From: Candidatus Rokubacteria bacterium RIFCSPLOWO2_02_FULL_72_37
Lineage (GTDB): Bacteria > Methylomirabilota > Methylomirabilia > Rokubacteriales > CSP1-6
Length of the DNA: 5,411 nucleotides
Direction of reading: 5' to 3'
Assembly: GCA_001790315.1 (NCBI GenBank)
Contig: MGCE01000164.1
Span: 1 to 5,411, forward strand
Shown: piece after piece, positions 1 to 5,344 of the stretch
Layout of the letters: each line of letters begins with the position of its first letter
How positions within the stretch are numbered: the stretch's first letter is position 1
Program-made: the position numbers and the translations under genes
Notes under the pieces: generated by a model
The model's input: only the letters and a program-made list of their open reading frames with translations
Databases searched by the model: none
What the model was told of the DNA's origin: nothing

Positions 1-76
1 TGAGGCAAGAGCCCAGTGCGGTAATCCCGCTCGCTGGGATCTGTGGAGGGGGTTATGAGTAATCATCAATCCCTAC
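1..76 (+). mobile_element. 3' end of a probable group IIC intron (domains V and VI)
   Basis: This is the 3' terminal RNA of a retroelement; its reverse transcriptase would lie left of the window. Positions 9-41 fold like domain V: a lower stem pairs 9-17 with 33-41, with one G.A mismatch at 11/39. There is a two-base bulge at 31-32 and an upper stem 18-21/27-30 closed by a small loop. The lower strand begins GAGC, carrying the AGC catalytic triad. Positions 48-74 fold like domain VI: 55-58 pairs with 63-66 around a GUAA tetraloop, above a stem 48-54/68-74. The run GGGATCTGTG followed by a G-rich stem and CCCTAC resembles group IIC (bacterial class C) intron ends as I remember them. The exact 3' boundary, near 76, is inferred. 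Class C introns typically insert beside terminator hairpins or attC sites. No intron-encoded protein is visible here. Confidence 0.6.
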
Positions 77-93
77 TCCGACTCCGGACAGCT

Positions 94-576
94 CTAGACG
101 GCGGGGTAGGTCGCGAGGCCGAGCGCTCGGGCCGCGGCGGCCAGTCGCGTGCCGAACGACGCCAGCGACGCCGCCCGGGCCGACGTCGCGAGCGCCAGGT
201 GAAGGGCGTCCGCCGCGCGAAGCGGCGTCTCCGTCAGGCTCAGGAGGAGGTGCTCCGCCCGGCGATGCACGCCGCGGGTCAGCTCGACGCGCCCGTACAC
301 GCCCCCGTCGAGGCTTCCAACGATGGCGTGCCGGACGCGGTCCGCGATCTCGCGCGTCAGCGCGTCTTGTCGCAACCGCCGCGACAACGCGGAGACGACC
401 TCGGTCACCGCCAGATCGGACACGACGAGGTCGTCGCGCCCCTCGACGGCCCGGTTGAACGCGTCGCTACCGGGCTCGGGCAGGTAGAGCTTGAGCAGGG
501 CGCTCGTGTCGCAGTAAAGGGGACCGGGCAACGCCGCACGGGAGCCGGCGCGCTGCTCGCGAAGCCGCGCCGGCAC
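94..576 (-). CDS. vapC: PIN-domain ribonuclease toxin (VapC-like)
   Basis: Toxin of a type II toxin-antitoxin pair. PIN-fold toxins are metal-dependent RNases acting in the cytoplasm. The 160-residue protein shows the PIN order: YCDTSALLKLYLPEPGS (Asp23), SDLAVTEVVSAL (Glu59) and LRAADALHLALA (Asp123). The usual final motif, typically F-D-x-R-L, reads SFGTRLAAAA, so the fourth acidic position is Gly142. This could weaken metal binding, although many PIN proteins function with three strong acids. The start is a GTG 7 nt past the antitoxin stop with only a weak Shine-Dalgarno, which suggests translational coupling. It adds about 15 residues ahead of the usual N-terminus. A TTG at 529-531 would give a more typical start but has no visible ribosome binding site. 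The gene is second in the pair, downstream of the antitoxin. Confidence 0.85.
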   Translation of the reverse strand: MPARLREQRAGSRAALPGPLYCDTSALLKLYLPEPGSDAFNRAVEGRDDLVVSDLAVTEVVSALSRRLRQDALTREIADRVRHAIVGSLDGGVYGRVELTRGVHRRAEHLLLSLTETPLRAADALHLALATSARAASLASFGTRLAAAARALGLATYPAV

Positions 577-583
577 TCGCCGC

Positions 584-820
584 CTAGAAGCGATCTTCGC
601 GCTCCTCTGCGACGGTCGTGGACAGTGGAGGGTCGAGCACCGGCATTCTCCGGCGGAACGCCGCGAGGTTTGGAACGCCGCCGCCGCGCGGGTGATCCGG
701 CGGGACCAACTTCGCGACGGGACGCCCGCGCTCCGTGATCACGATCTCCCGGCCCTTCTTGACCTCGTCGAGGAGCGCCGACAGGTTCTGGCGAGCCTCG
801 CGGACGCCGGCGGTGCGCAT
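584..820 (-). CDS. Phd/YefM-family antitoxin
   Basis: DNA-binding antitoxin that would neutralise the downstream PIN toxin and repress its own operon. The 78-residue protein starts MRTAGVREARQNLSALLDEV and continues KKGREIVITERGRPVAKLVP. This is the characteristic Phd/YefM N-terminal fold: a short strand, a helix with the N-L-S-x-L-L-D-E-V pattern, and the G-R-P-V-A-K-L-V strand. The C-terminal part after about residue 45 is variable, polar and ends EEREDRF, as expected of the toxin-binding tail. The ATG at 818-820 matches the family N-terminus exactly. No Shine-Dalgarno precedes it, and a promoter-like sequence ends close enough for a leaderless mRNA. A 16-bp palindrome lies 10 bp upstream. 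The family is clear from sequence; autoregulation is inferred from family knowledge. Confidence 0.88.
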   Translation of the reverse strand: MRTAGVREARQNLSALLDEVKKGREIVITERGRPVAKLVPPDHPRGGGVPNLAAFRRRMPVLDPPLSTTVAEEREDRF

Positions 821-826
821 GGCGAG

Positions 827-855
827 AGTGTGCTACATGTAGCACCTCGAGTCAA
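827..855 (-). promoter_or_regulatory. Putative toxin-antitoxin promoter
   Basis: On the minus strand TTGACT (850-855, five of six bases of the -35 consensus) is followed after 17 bases by CACACT (827-832, only three of six of the -10 consensus). Initiation about 7 nt past the -10 would fall at or next to the antitoxin ATG, giving a leaderless or nearly leaderless transcript. That fits the absence of a Shine-Dalgarno there. The palindrome at 830-845 covers most of the spacer. The -35 overlaps the last codons of the upstream oxidoreductase gene. The weak -10 keeps confidence modest. Confidence 0.4.
830..845. promoter_or_regulatory. Perfect 16-bp palindrome, probable TA operator
   Basis: The sequence GTGCTACATGTAGCAC equals its own reverse complement over all 16 bases; the next bases outward (829 and 846) do not pair. 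It lies between the oxidoreductase stop codon and the antitoxin ATG, inside the putative promoter spacer. Phd/YefM antitoxins bind short palindromes overlapping their own promoter, so autorepression is the natural reading. Confidence 0.7.
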
Positions 856-856
856 C

Positions 857-1729
857 TCACCGGAGCCCGACGGTCTCCCGGAAGCGGCGCAGCATCTCGA
901 CGTGATCGGCGGGCTTCGCCAATCCCATGCCCACGGTGTGGACGCAGAGATGGGTGATGCCGCGCATCGCGCGCCACGCCTCCAGCTCTGTGGCCCACTC
1001 CGCCGGCGGCACCTGGGCCAGCGTGATGCGGCCCTCGATCCCGAACGCCTTCGGATCGCGCCCGGCCGCGCGGACCATGCCGTGCAGGCGATCGACCGTC
1101 GCCTGCGCCGCCGCGCCGGGCCGGAAGTGAGGCATCCAGCCGTCGGCGATCCGGGCCGTCCGCTGCTGGACGACCTCGCTCTCGCCGCCCATCCACACCG
1201 GGATCGGCCGCTGGACGGGCAGGGGGTTGATCCCGGCGTCCGGGATGCGGTGGCGCTGGCCCGCGACGGTCACCAGCTCCTTCGTCCACAGCGCGCGCAT
1301 CACCTCGATCTGCTCCTCGATCCGCCGGCCGCGCGTCCTGAAGTCCTCGCCGAGCGCCTCGAACTCGACCGGGTTCCAGCCGACGGCGACGCCGAGCCTG
1401 AGCCGCCCGCCCGAGAGCACGTCCACGGCCGCGGCCTGCTTGGCGACCAGCGCGGTCTGGCGCTGCGGCAGGATCAGGATGCCCGTCACCAGCTCGAGCC
1501 GGCGCGTGACGGCGGCGAGGAACCCGAAGAGCACGAACGGCTCGTGGAAGCCGTGGCGGTACGTGTACGGCCCCTTCCAGCCCCCCGGACGGTCGGGATT
1601 GGCGCCCAGCACGTGGTCGAAGACGAGGAGGTGCGTGAAGCCCATCGCCTCGACGGCCTCGGCGTAGGCCTTGATGGCGGCCGGGTCGTTCCCGATCTCG
1701 ATCTGCGGCAGGACGACACCGATCTTCAT
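857..1729 (-). CDS. LLM-class (luciferase-like, F420/FMN-type) oxidoreductase
   Basis: TIM-barrel oxidoreductase of the bacterial luciferase-like superfamily, whose members use F420 or FMN to reduce or oxygenate small substrates in the cytoplasm. The 290-residue protein begins MKIGVVLPQIEIGNDP, the usual first beta-strand. It then has AEAVEAMGFTHLLVFDHVLG (about 23-42), the central SGGRLRLGVAVGWNPVEFEALG stretch, and RPIPVWMGGESEVVQQRTAR followed by IADGWMP. These are hallmarks of the Rv2161c-like F420-dependent subgroup, and the length is typical. F420 rather than FMN use is inferred from that resemblance. The ATG at 1727-1729 overlaps the stop of the thioredoxin-fold gene as ATGA. AAGGAG (1741-1746) lies 11 nt upstream, within that gene's last codons. 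The open frame extends further upstream without homology, so the internal ATG is the real start. It is the last gene of the operon; the substrate cannot be deduced. Confidence 0.88.
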   Translation of the reverse strand: MKIGVVLPQIEIGNDPAAIKAYAEAVEAMGFTHLLVFDHVLGANPDRPGGWKGPYTYRHGFHEPFVLFGFLAAVTRRLELVTGILILPQRQTALVAKQAAAVDVLSGGRLRLGVAVGWNPVEFEALGEDFRTRGRRIEEQIEVMRALWTKELVTVAGQRHRIPDAGINPLPVQRPIPVWMGGESEVVQQRTARIADGWMPHFRPGAAAQATVDRLHGMVRAAGRDPKAFGIEGRITLAQVPPAEWATELEAWRAMRGITHLCVHTVGMGLAKPADHVEMLRRFRETVGLR

Positions 1730-2340
1730 GCGGGTCTCATCTCCTTCAGCACGAGCTGCTCCAGCACCTCGTAGGGTTGCGCGCCGACGACGCCGTTGCG
1801 CCCGACGACGAACGTCGGCACGCCCGTGATCCCGTACCGGCGCGAGAGCTCCCAGTCCGCATCGACGGCGGCCTCGAACGTCCGCCGCTCCAGCACCTCG
1901 CGCGCGCCGTCGACCGACAGGCCCACGCGCGCCGCGATGTCCAGCAGCACCGCCGGCCGGGAGATGTCCCGCGCCTCCACGAAGTAGGCGCGGAACAGCG
2001 CGTCGTGGATCGCCCCGCCGCCCGGCTGCGTGTCCGCCCACTTGCCCAGCTCCTGGGCCAGGCGGCTGTTGTACGTCATCGTGCGCTCACCGTAGGGCAG
2101 CCCCTCGGCGTCCATGCGCGCCTTCATCTGGGCGTGCATGGCTTTTCGGTCCACGTTGCGCCCGGCGAACAGGTCGGCCAGCGAGCGCCCCTCGGCCGGC
2201 GTGTCCGGGTGCAGGGGAAAGTGCACCCACTCGACCTTCACGCCGTGCTCCGCCTTGAGCTTCTCAATACGCACGGTACTGAGATAGCACCAGGGTCAGA
2301 CGTAGTCGGAGAAGATCTGCATCGTCACGGGCTGGGTCAT
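1726..2340 (-). CDS. DsbA/FrnE-family thioredoxin-fold selenoprotein (U-P-W-C active site, UGA recoded)
   Basis: Predicted cytoplasmic thiol/selenol-disulfide oxidoreductase of the DsbA/FrnE family, 204 residues if the single in-frame TGA at 2296-2298 is read as selenocysteine. The N-terminus reads MTQPVTMQIFSDYV, then TGA (codon 15), then PWCYLST. FrnE-like proteins carry C-P-W-C here after a strand ending F-S-D-x-V, so TGA replaces the first, nucleophilic Cys; Cys18 is the only cysteine left. The rest is intact and typical: W-V-H-F-P-L-H-P-D-T-P (38-48), a helical insert with the A-L-F-R-A-Y-F segment (114-120), the cis-Pro loop GITGVPTFVV (170-179, Pro175) and GAQPYEVLEQLV. There is no signal peptide. 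The ATG at 2338-2340 has a perfect AGGAGG 4 nt upstream and overlaps the hydrolase stop as ATGA. Its own stop overlaps the next ATG. A SECIS-like hairpin follows the TGA. The alternative is a point nonsense mutation or sequencing error; the conserved frame and hairpin argue against it. Confidence 0.82.
1741..1746 (-). promoter_or_regulatory. Ribosome binding site of the LLM oxidoreductase
   Basis: AAGGAG on the minus strand, 11 nt before the ATG at 1729 and inside the 3' end of the preceding gene. It supports this ATG over longer in-frame extensions. Confidence 0.6.
2253..2294 (-). promoter_or_regulatory. Putative bacterial SECIS element
   Basis: Counting mRNA bases from U1 of the UGA (genome position = 2299 minus the count), bases 15-23 (UCUCAGUAC) pair with 29-37 (GUAUUGAGA). 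This gives nine consecutive pairs, one of them G-U. The apical loop is C-G-U-G-C (bases 24-28, genome 2271-2275). The stem continues below a bulged A14 with 11-13/38-40, then 9/42 and 5-7/44-46, separated by single mismatches. The loop begins 21 nt after the UGA and has G at its second position followed by U. As I recall them, bacterial SECIS rules need an apical loop roughly 16-37 nt after the UGA with a G among its first two bases. The E. coli fdhF element also uses a loop G-U and a bulged base below the upper stem. The element lies wholly within coding sequence, as bacterial SECIS elements do. Confidence 0.72.
2296..2298 (-). other. In-frame UGA codon, predicted selenocysteine (Sec15)
   Basis: Read on the minus strand, codon 15 of the DsbA/FrnE-like gene is TGA. 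It is flanked by F-S-D-Y-V before and P-W-C-Y after, so it occupies the first position of the C-x-x-C motif. In thioredoxin-fold selenoproteins this is the commonest place for Sec (U-x-x-C). There is no other stop between 2340 and the true stop at 1726-1728. Confidence 0.8.
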
Positions 2341-3296
2341 GACGCCTCCTGCGTTCGTTGTCGCGCCTCGAAGATCGCCCGCGGATTGCGCACGAGCATC
2401 TGCTCGATCTGATCCTCGCTCACACCCGCCTTTCGGAGCGCGGGGAGGATGTCGTCGGAGATGTGATTGTAGTGCCAGCACGGCCGGGTCCGCCGCTTGT
2501 CGTCCTCGGAAAGCATGTCGGTCCAGCAGTTGGCGTCGTGCGAGAGGACCATCTTGCCGGCGTAGCCCTCGGCGCAAAGCCGGGCGAGCACCTCGACCCG
2601 CTTCGCGGTGGGCAGGTAGTTCTCGAGGCCAAAACGGTCCATCCCGATCGTGCTCCCCCGCTCCATGAGCCCGCGCAAGTAGCCCAGGTCCTCGCTGTCG
2701 CCGCTGTGACCGATGATGACGCGGCGGAGGTCGACGCCCTCCTGCGCGAAGATCGCTTGCTGCGCCTCGCCCGAATGGCCCGCGGCCCAGGTGTGGGTCG
2801 AGATGGGCACCCCGGTCGCCTTCTGGGCCCGCGCGGAGGCGCGCAGGACGGTCTCGATCACCGGCGTCACGCCGGCGGTGTCGGTGGCGCACTTGATGAT
2901 GGCGGCCTTGACACCGGTGCCGCCGATGCCCTGCGTGATGTCGCGGATGAACAACTCGGCCACCGCATCGACGCCGTGGGCGCTGAAGTACCGCTGCGGC
3001 ATCCACCAGACACCGGTGGCGACGATGACGTGGACGCGAGCGCGGCGAGCCACGTCGACGATCAAGTCCATGTCCCGGCCGAGATCGACGGTGGTCAGGT
3101 CGACGATCGTGCGGATGCCCCGGGCGTGGAGGTCGGCCAGCTTCCGCTCGGCGATCGCGAGGACGGCGTCCCGGTCGAAGAGGTGGGGCCAGTTCTCGTG
3201 CACGCCGGGCGAGCGCGTGACGATGTGCTCGTGCATGAGCGTCGGGCCGAGCTCGGCCGTGGCCACCGGACCCAGCGCTGTCTCCACCGCTGTCAT
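2337..3296 (-). CDS. Phosphotriesterase-family metal-dependent hydrolase
   Basis: Binuclear-metal TIM-barrel hydrolase of the phosphotriesterase / phosphotriesterase-like lactonase (amidohydrolase) group, probably a cytoplasmic ester or lactone hydrolase; the substrate is unknown. The 319-residue protein shows the full metal set in order: H-x-H in GPTLMHEHI (His22, His24), the bridging lysine in KAAIIKCATD (Lys135), His168 in PISTHTWA, His197 in VIIGHSGDSEDLGYL, and Asp254 in MVLSHDANC. Lysine at 135 is the carboxylated-lysine type seen in true phosphotriesterases, not the Glu of E. coli Php. The start is ATG 3294-3296; an ATG four codons upstream (3306-3308) is an alternative. Neither has a Shine-Dalgarno. 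A TATGAT box 7 nt before 3296 allows a leaderless transcript. It is first in the operon, and its TGA overlaps the next ATG. The open frame continues upstream only as antisense to leuC. Confidence 0.88.
   Translation of the reverse strand: MTAVETALGPVATAELGPTLMHEHIVTRSPGVHENWPHLFDRDAVLAIAERKLADLHARGIRTIVDLTTVDLGRDMDLIVDVARRARVHVIVATGVWWMPQRYFSAHGVDAVAELFIRDITQGIGGTGVKAAIIKCATDTAGVTPVIETVLRASARAQKATGVPISTHTWAAGHSGEAQQAIFAQEGVDLRRVIIGHSGDSEDLGYLRGLMERGSTIGMDRFGLENYLPTAKRVEVLARLCAEGYAGKMVLSHDANCWTDMLSEDDKRRTRPCWHYNHISDDILPALRKAGVSEDQIEQMLVRNPRAIFEARQRTQEAS
2345..2350 (-). promoter_or_regulatory. Ribosome binding site deciding the selenoprotein start
   Basis: AGGAGG, a full anti-SD match on the minus strand, lies 4 nt before the ATG at 2338-2340 within the last codons of the hydrolase gene. 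It supports translation starting upstream of the TGA. The in-frame GTG at 2272-2274, downstream of the TGA, has no comparable site. The spacing is a little short. Confidence 0.7.
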
Positions 3297-3301
3297 TGGC
3301 G

Positions 3302-3310
3302 GTATCATAC
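3302..3310. promoter_or_regulatory. Overlapping divergent -10 elements
   Basis: GTATCATAC is nearly symmetrical and gives a -10-like box on each strand. TATCAT (3303-3308) points to leuC and TATGAT (3304-3309, minus) to the hydrolase operon; each matches five of six bases of TATAAT. Minus-strand initiation would fall near the ATG at 3296; plus-strand initiation near 3315, just before the leuC ribosome binding site. The -35 matches are weak: GTGCCA at 3328-3333 on the minus strand, nothing convincing on the plus strand. Confidence 0.4.
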
Positions 3311-3315
3311 GACGC

Positions 3316-3320
3316 GGAGG
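3316..3320 (+). promoter_or_regulatory. Ribosome binding site of leuC
   Basis: GGAGG, 6 nt before the ATG at 3327, a strong and well-spaced Shine-Dalgarno that fixes the leuC start. Confidence 0.75.
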
Positions 3321-3326
3321 ATTTCC

Positions 3327-4730
3327 ATGGCACGCACGCTGCTCGACAAGGTGTGGGAGGCGCACACGGTCCGGACGCTGCCGTCCGGCCAGACCCAGCT
3401 CCTGATCGGCCTGCACCTGATCCACGAGGTCACGACGCCGCAGGCCTTCCAGATGCTCAGGGACGGCAAGCTCAAGGTGCGGATGCCCGAGCGCACCTTC
3501 GGCACGCTCGACCACATCATTCCGACGGCCGACCAGACTCGCCCCTACGCCGACCCGATGGCGGAGGAGATGGCAGTGCACATGTACCGCAACACGAAAG
3601 ACTTCGGCCTGCCGCTCTTCGACATGTCGACGGGTAGGCAGGGCATCGTCCACGTGATCGGGCCGGAGCTGGGCCTCACCCAGCCGGGTATGACCATCGC
3701 CTGTGGCGACAGCCACACATCGACTCACGGCGCCGTCGGCGCCATCGCTTTCGGCATCGGCACCACTCAGGTGCGCGACGTTCTCGCGACCCAGTGCCTC
3801 GCGATGGCCAAGCCGAAGCTCCGCCAGGTGCGGGTGGAGGGCGCGCTCGCGAAGGGCGTCTACGCCAAGGACGTGATCCTCGCCATCATCGGGAAGCTCG
3901 GCGTGAAGGGCGGCGTCGGGTACGCGTACGAATACGCGGGGCGCGTCATCGAGCACATGACCATGGAAGAGCGCCTGACCGTCTGCAACATGTCCATCGA
4001 AGGCGGGGCGCGCTGCGGCTACGTCAACCCCGACGCGACGACCATCGAGTATCTCCGCGGCCGGCCCTACGCGCCCGCCGGCGCGGCCTTCGACAAGGCG
4101 GCCGCCTGGTGGAAGTCCATGGCCACCGAGCCCGGCGTCGCGTTCGACGACGTCGCGCGTCTCGACGGCGGCGCCATCGAGCCGGTAGTGACGTGGGGCA
4201 TCAACCCCGGCATGTCCGTGGGCGTCAGCCAGAAGATCCCGTCGCCCGACGCCCAGCCCGAGCCCGAGCGGCCGACCTTCCGCGAGGCGCTCGCCCACAT
4301 GGGCTTCGAGGCGGGCCAGCCCATCAAGGGTGCCAGGATCGACGTCGCGTTCGTCGGCTCGTGCACCAACGGGCGCCTGTCCGACCTGCGCGCCGCCGCC
4401 GAGGTGGCAAAGAAGGGCAAGGTCGCCAAGCACGTGCGCGCGCTCATCGTGCCCGGCTCCCAGCAGGTCGCCAAGGCCGCCGAGGCCGAGGGCCTGCACG
4501 AGATTTTCCAGGCCGCGGGCTTCCAGTGGCGCAAGGCCGGTTGCTCGATGTGCCTCGGCATGAACGACGACAAGCTCCAGGGCAGGGAGATGAGCGCGTC
4601 GTCGAGCAACAGAAACTTCATTGGCCGGCAAGGGAGCCCGACGGGCCGTACGCTACTCATGAGTCCCGCGATGGTCGCCGCCGCCGCCATCACCGGCGCC
4701 GTCGCCGACGTGAGGGAGATCCTCCGATGA
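3327..4730 (+). CDS. leuC: 3-isopropylmalate dehydratase, large subunit
   Basis: Large subunit of isopropylmalate isomerase. With LeuD it converts 2-isopropylmalate to 3-isopropylmalate through a [4Fe-4S] cluster in leucine biosynthesis, in the cytoplasm. The 467-residue protein has the usual length for the bacterial form. Landmarks are MARTLLDKVWEAH, LIHEVTTPQAF, the substrate-region DHIIPT, and the aconitase signature ACGDSHTSTHGAVGAIAFGIG. The three cluster cysteines are Cys346 in GSCTNGRLSDLR and Cys406/Cys409 in AGCSMCLGMN, spaced as in E. coli LeuC. RNFIGRQGSPTGRTLLMSPAMV closes the conserved core. The GTTQVRDVLATQCL stretch departs from the more common G-T-S-E-V-x-H-V-L-A-T-Q-T-L, which leaves some room for a related hydro-lyase. 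The partner leuD follows directly, overlapping by ATGA (4727-4730). Confidence 0.94.
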   Translation: MARTLLDKVWEAHTVRTLPSGQTQLLIGLHLIHEVTTPQAFQMLRDGKLKVRMPERTFGTLDHIIPTADQTRPYADPMAEEMAVHMYRNTKDFGLPLFDMSTGRQGIVHVIGPELGLTQPGMTIACGDSHTSTHGAVGAIAFGIGTTQVRDVLATQCLAMAKPKLRQVRVEGALAKGVYAKDVILAIIGKLGVKGGVGYAYEYAGRVIEHMTMEERLTVCNMSIEGGARCGYVNPDATTIEYLRGRPYAPAGAAFDKAAAWWKSMATEPGVAFDDVARLDGGAIEPVVTWGINPGMSVGVSQKIPSPDAQPEPERPTFREALAHMGFEAGQPIKGARIDVAFVGSCTNGRLSDLRAAAEVAKKGKVAKHVRALIVPGSQQVAKAAEAEGLHEIFQAAGFQWRKAGCSMCLGMNDDKLQGREMSASSSNRNFIGRQGSPTGRTLLMSPAMVAAAAITGAVADVREILR

Positions 4731-5326
4731 GCCCGACGGACTTCGCGCGCCGCCAGGTGACGGGCCGGGGCCTTCCGCTCCCCGGCAACGACATCGACAC
4801 CGACCGCATCATCCCCGCGCGCTTCTTGAAGGAAGTGACCTTCGAAGGCATGGGCGAGCACGCCTTCGAGGACGCGCGCAAGCAGAACCCCGAGCACCCG
4901 TTCAACTCGCCCGCCTACAAGGGCGCGTCGGTGCTGGTGGTCGGCCAGAACTTCGGCTGCGGCTCCTCACGCGAGCACGCCCCGCAGGCCCTCATGCGCT
5001 GGGGCATCCGCGCCATCGTCGGCGGCTCCTTCGGCGAGATCTTCTTCGGCAACTGCGTGATGCTCGGCATCCCCTGCCTGGTCGCCTCGCAGGCCGACCT
5101 CGAGTGGCTCCAGAAGGCGATCGGCCGGGCGCCGCAGCAGCCGGTGACGGTGGACGTCGAGAAGCAGGAGGTCCGCTTCGCCGACCGCGTGATCAAGGCG
5201 ACCGTGCCCGACGGTCCGCGCAACCAGCTCGTGGGCGGCACGTGGGATTCGACGGCGGTGCTGCTGGAAGCGGGCGCGGCGATCGAGGCGACGGCGGGGA
5301 AGCTGCCGTACGTTCGGGGGTTTTGA
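4727..5326 (+). CDS. leuD: 3-isopropylmalate dehydratase, small subunit
   Basis: Small (swivel-domain) subunit that completes the LeuCD isomerase of leucine biosynthesis. The 199-residue protein is standard size. It shows GRGLPLPGNDIDTDRIIPARFL near the N-terminus, the signature QNFGCGSSREHAPQAL (about residues 66-81) that contributes active-site residues, then GSFGEIFFGNCVMLGIPCL and a normal C-terminal region to VRGF. The ATG at 4727-4729 overlaps the leuC stop codon; AGGGAG (4713-4718) lies 8 nt upstream, so the subunits are probably translationally coupled and made in equal amounts. leuA and leuB are not visible. The next gene begins only 18 bp later and is probably in the same operon. 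Confidence 0.94.
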   Translation: MSPTDFARRQVTGRGLPLPGNDIDTDRIIPARFLKEVTFEGMGEHAFEDARKQNPEHPFNSPAYKGASVLVVGQNFGCGSSREHAPQALMRWGIRAIVGGSFGEIFFGNCVMLGIPCLVASQADLEWLQKAIGRAPQQPVTVDVEKQEVRFADRVIKATVPDGPRNQLVGGTWDSTAVLLEAGAAIEATAGKLPYVRGF

Positions 5327-5344
5327 CCCAAGGATATTCCGCAG

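Noticed and set aside
43..738. Plus-strand open frame across the toxin-antitoxin pair
   Set aside because: Arg/Gly-rich antisense shadow; the minus-strand PIN and Phd motifs account for this stretch.
692..1774. Long plus-strand open frame antisense to the LLM oxidoreductase and antitoxin
   Set aside because: Its translation is Arg/Asp/His-rich low-complexity sequence typical of GC-rich antisense frames, with no family motif. The opposite strand encodes clear proteins.
1726..2274. A 182-residue protein starting at GTG 2272-2274
   Set aside because: It would lack the first beta-strand and the whole active site of its family. The GTG has no Shine-Dalgarno and lies inside the SECIS-like loop. 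The ATG at 2340 with AGGAGG explains the gene better.
2275..2291. Alternative six-pair hairpin GGUGCU/AGUACC with loop AUCUC just after the UGA
   Set aside because: Its loop is only about 10 nt from the UGA and has no G, so it does not fit SECIS rules. It also excludes the longer, better-placed stem.
2296..2340. Pseudogene or sequencing-error reading of the in-frame TGA
   Set aside because: Not excluded, but less likely. The only disruption is a TGA, at the single most Sec-prone codon, followed by a fitting hairpin; the remaining 189 codons are intact and the operon overlaps are preserved.
2358..3326. In-frame plus-strand extension upstream of the leuC ATG
   Set aside because: It is antisense to the hydrolase and lacks homology; leuC has a strong ribosome binding site and the family N-terminus at 3327.
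3309..4631. Minus-strand open frame upstream of the hydrolase start, antisense to leuC
   Set aside because: It has no recognisable motifs and only mirrors leuC codons. The hydrolase's conserved N-terminus begins at about 3296.
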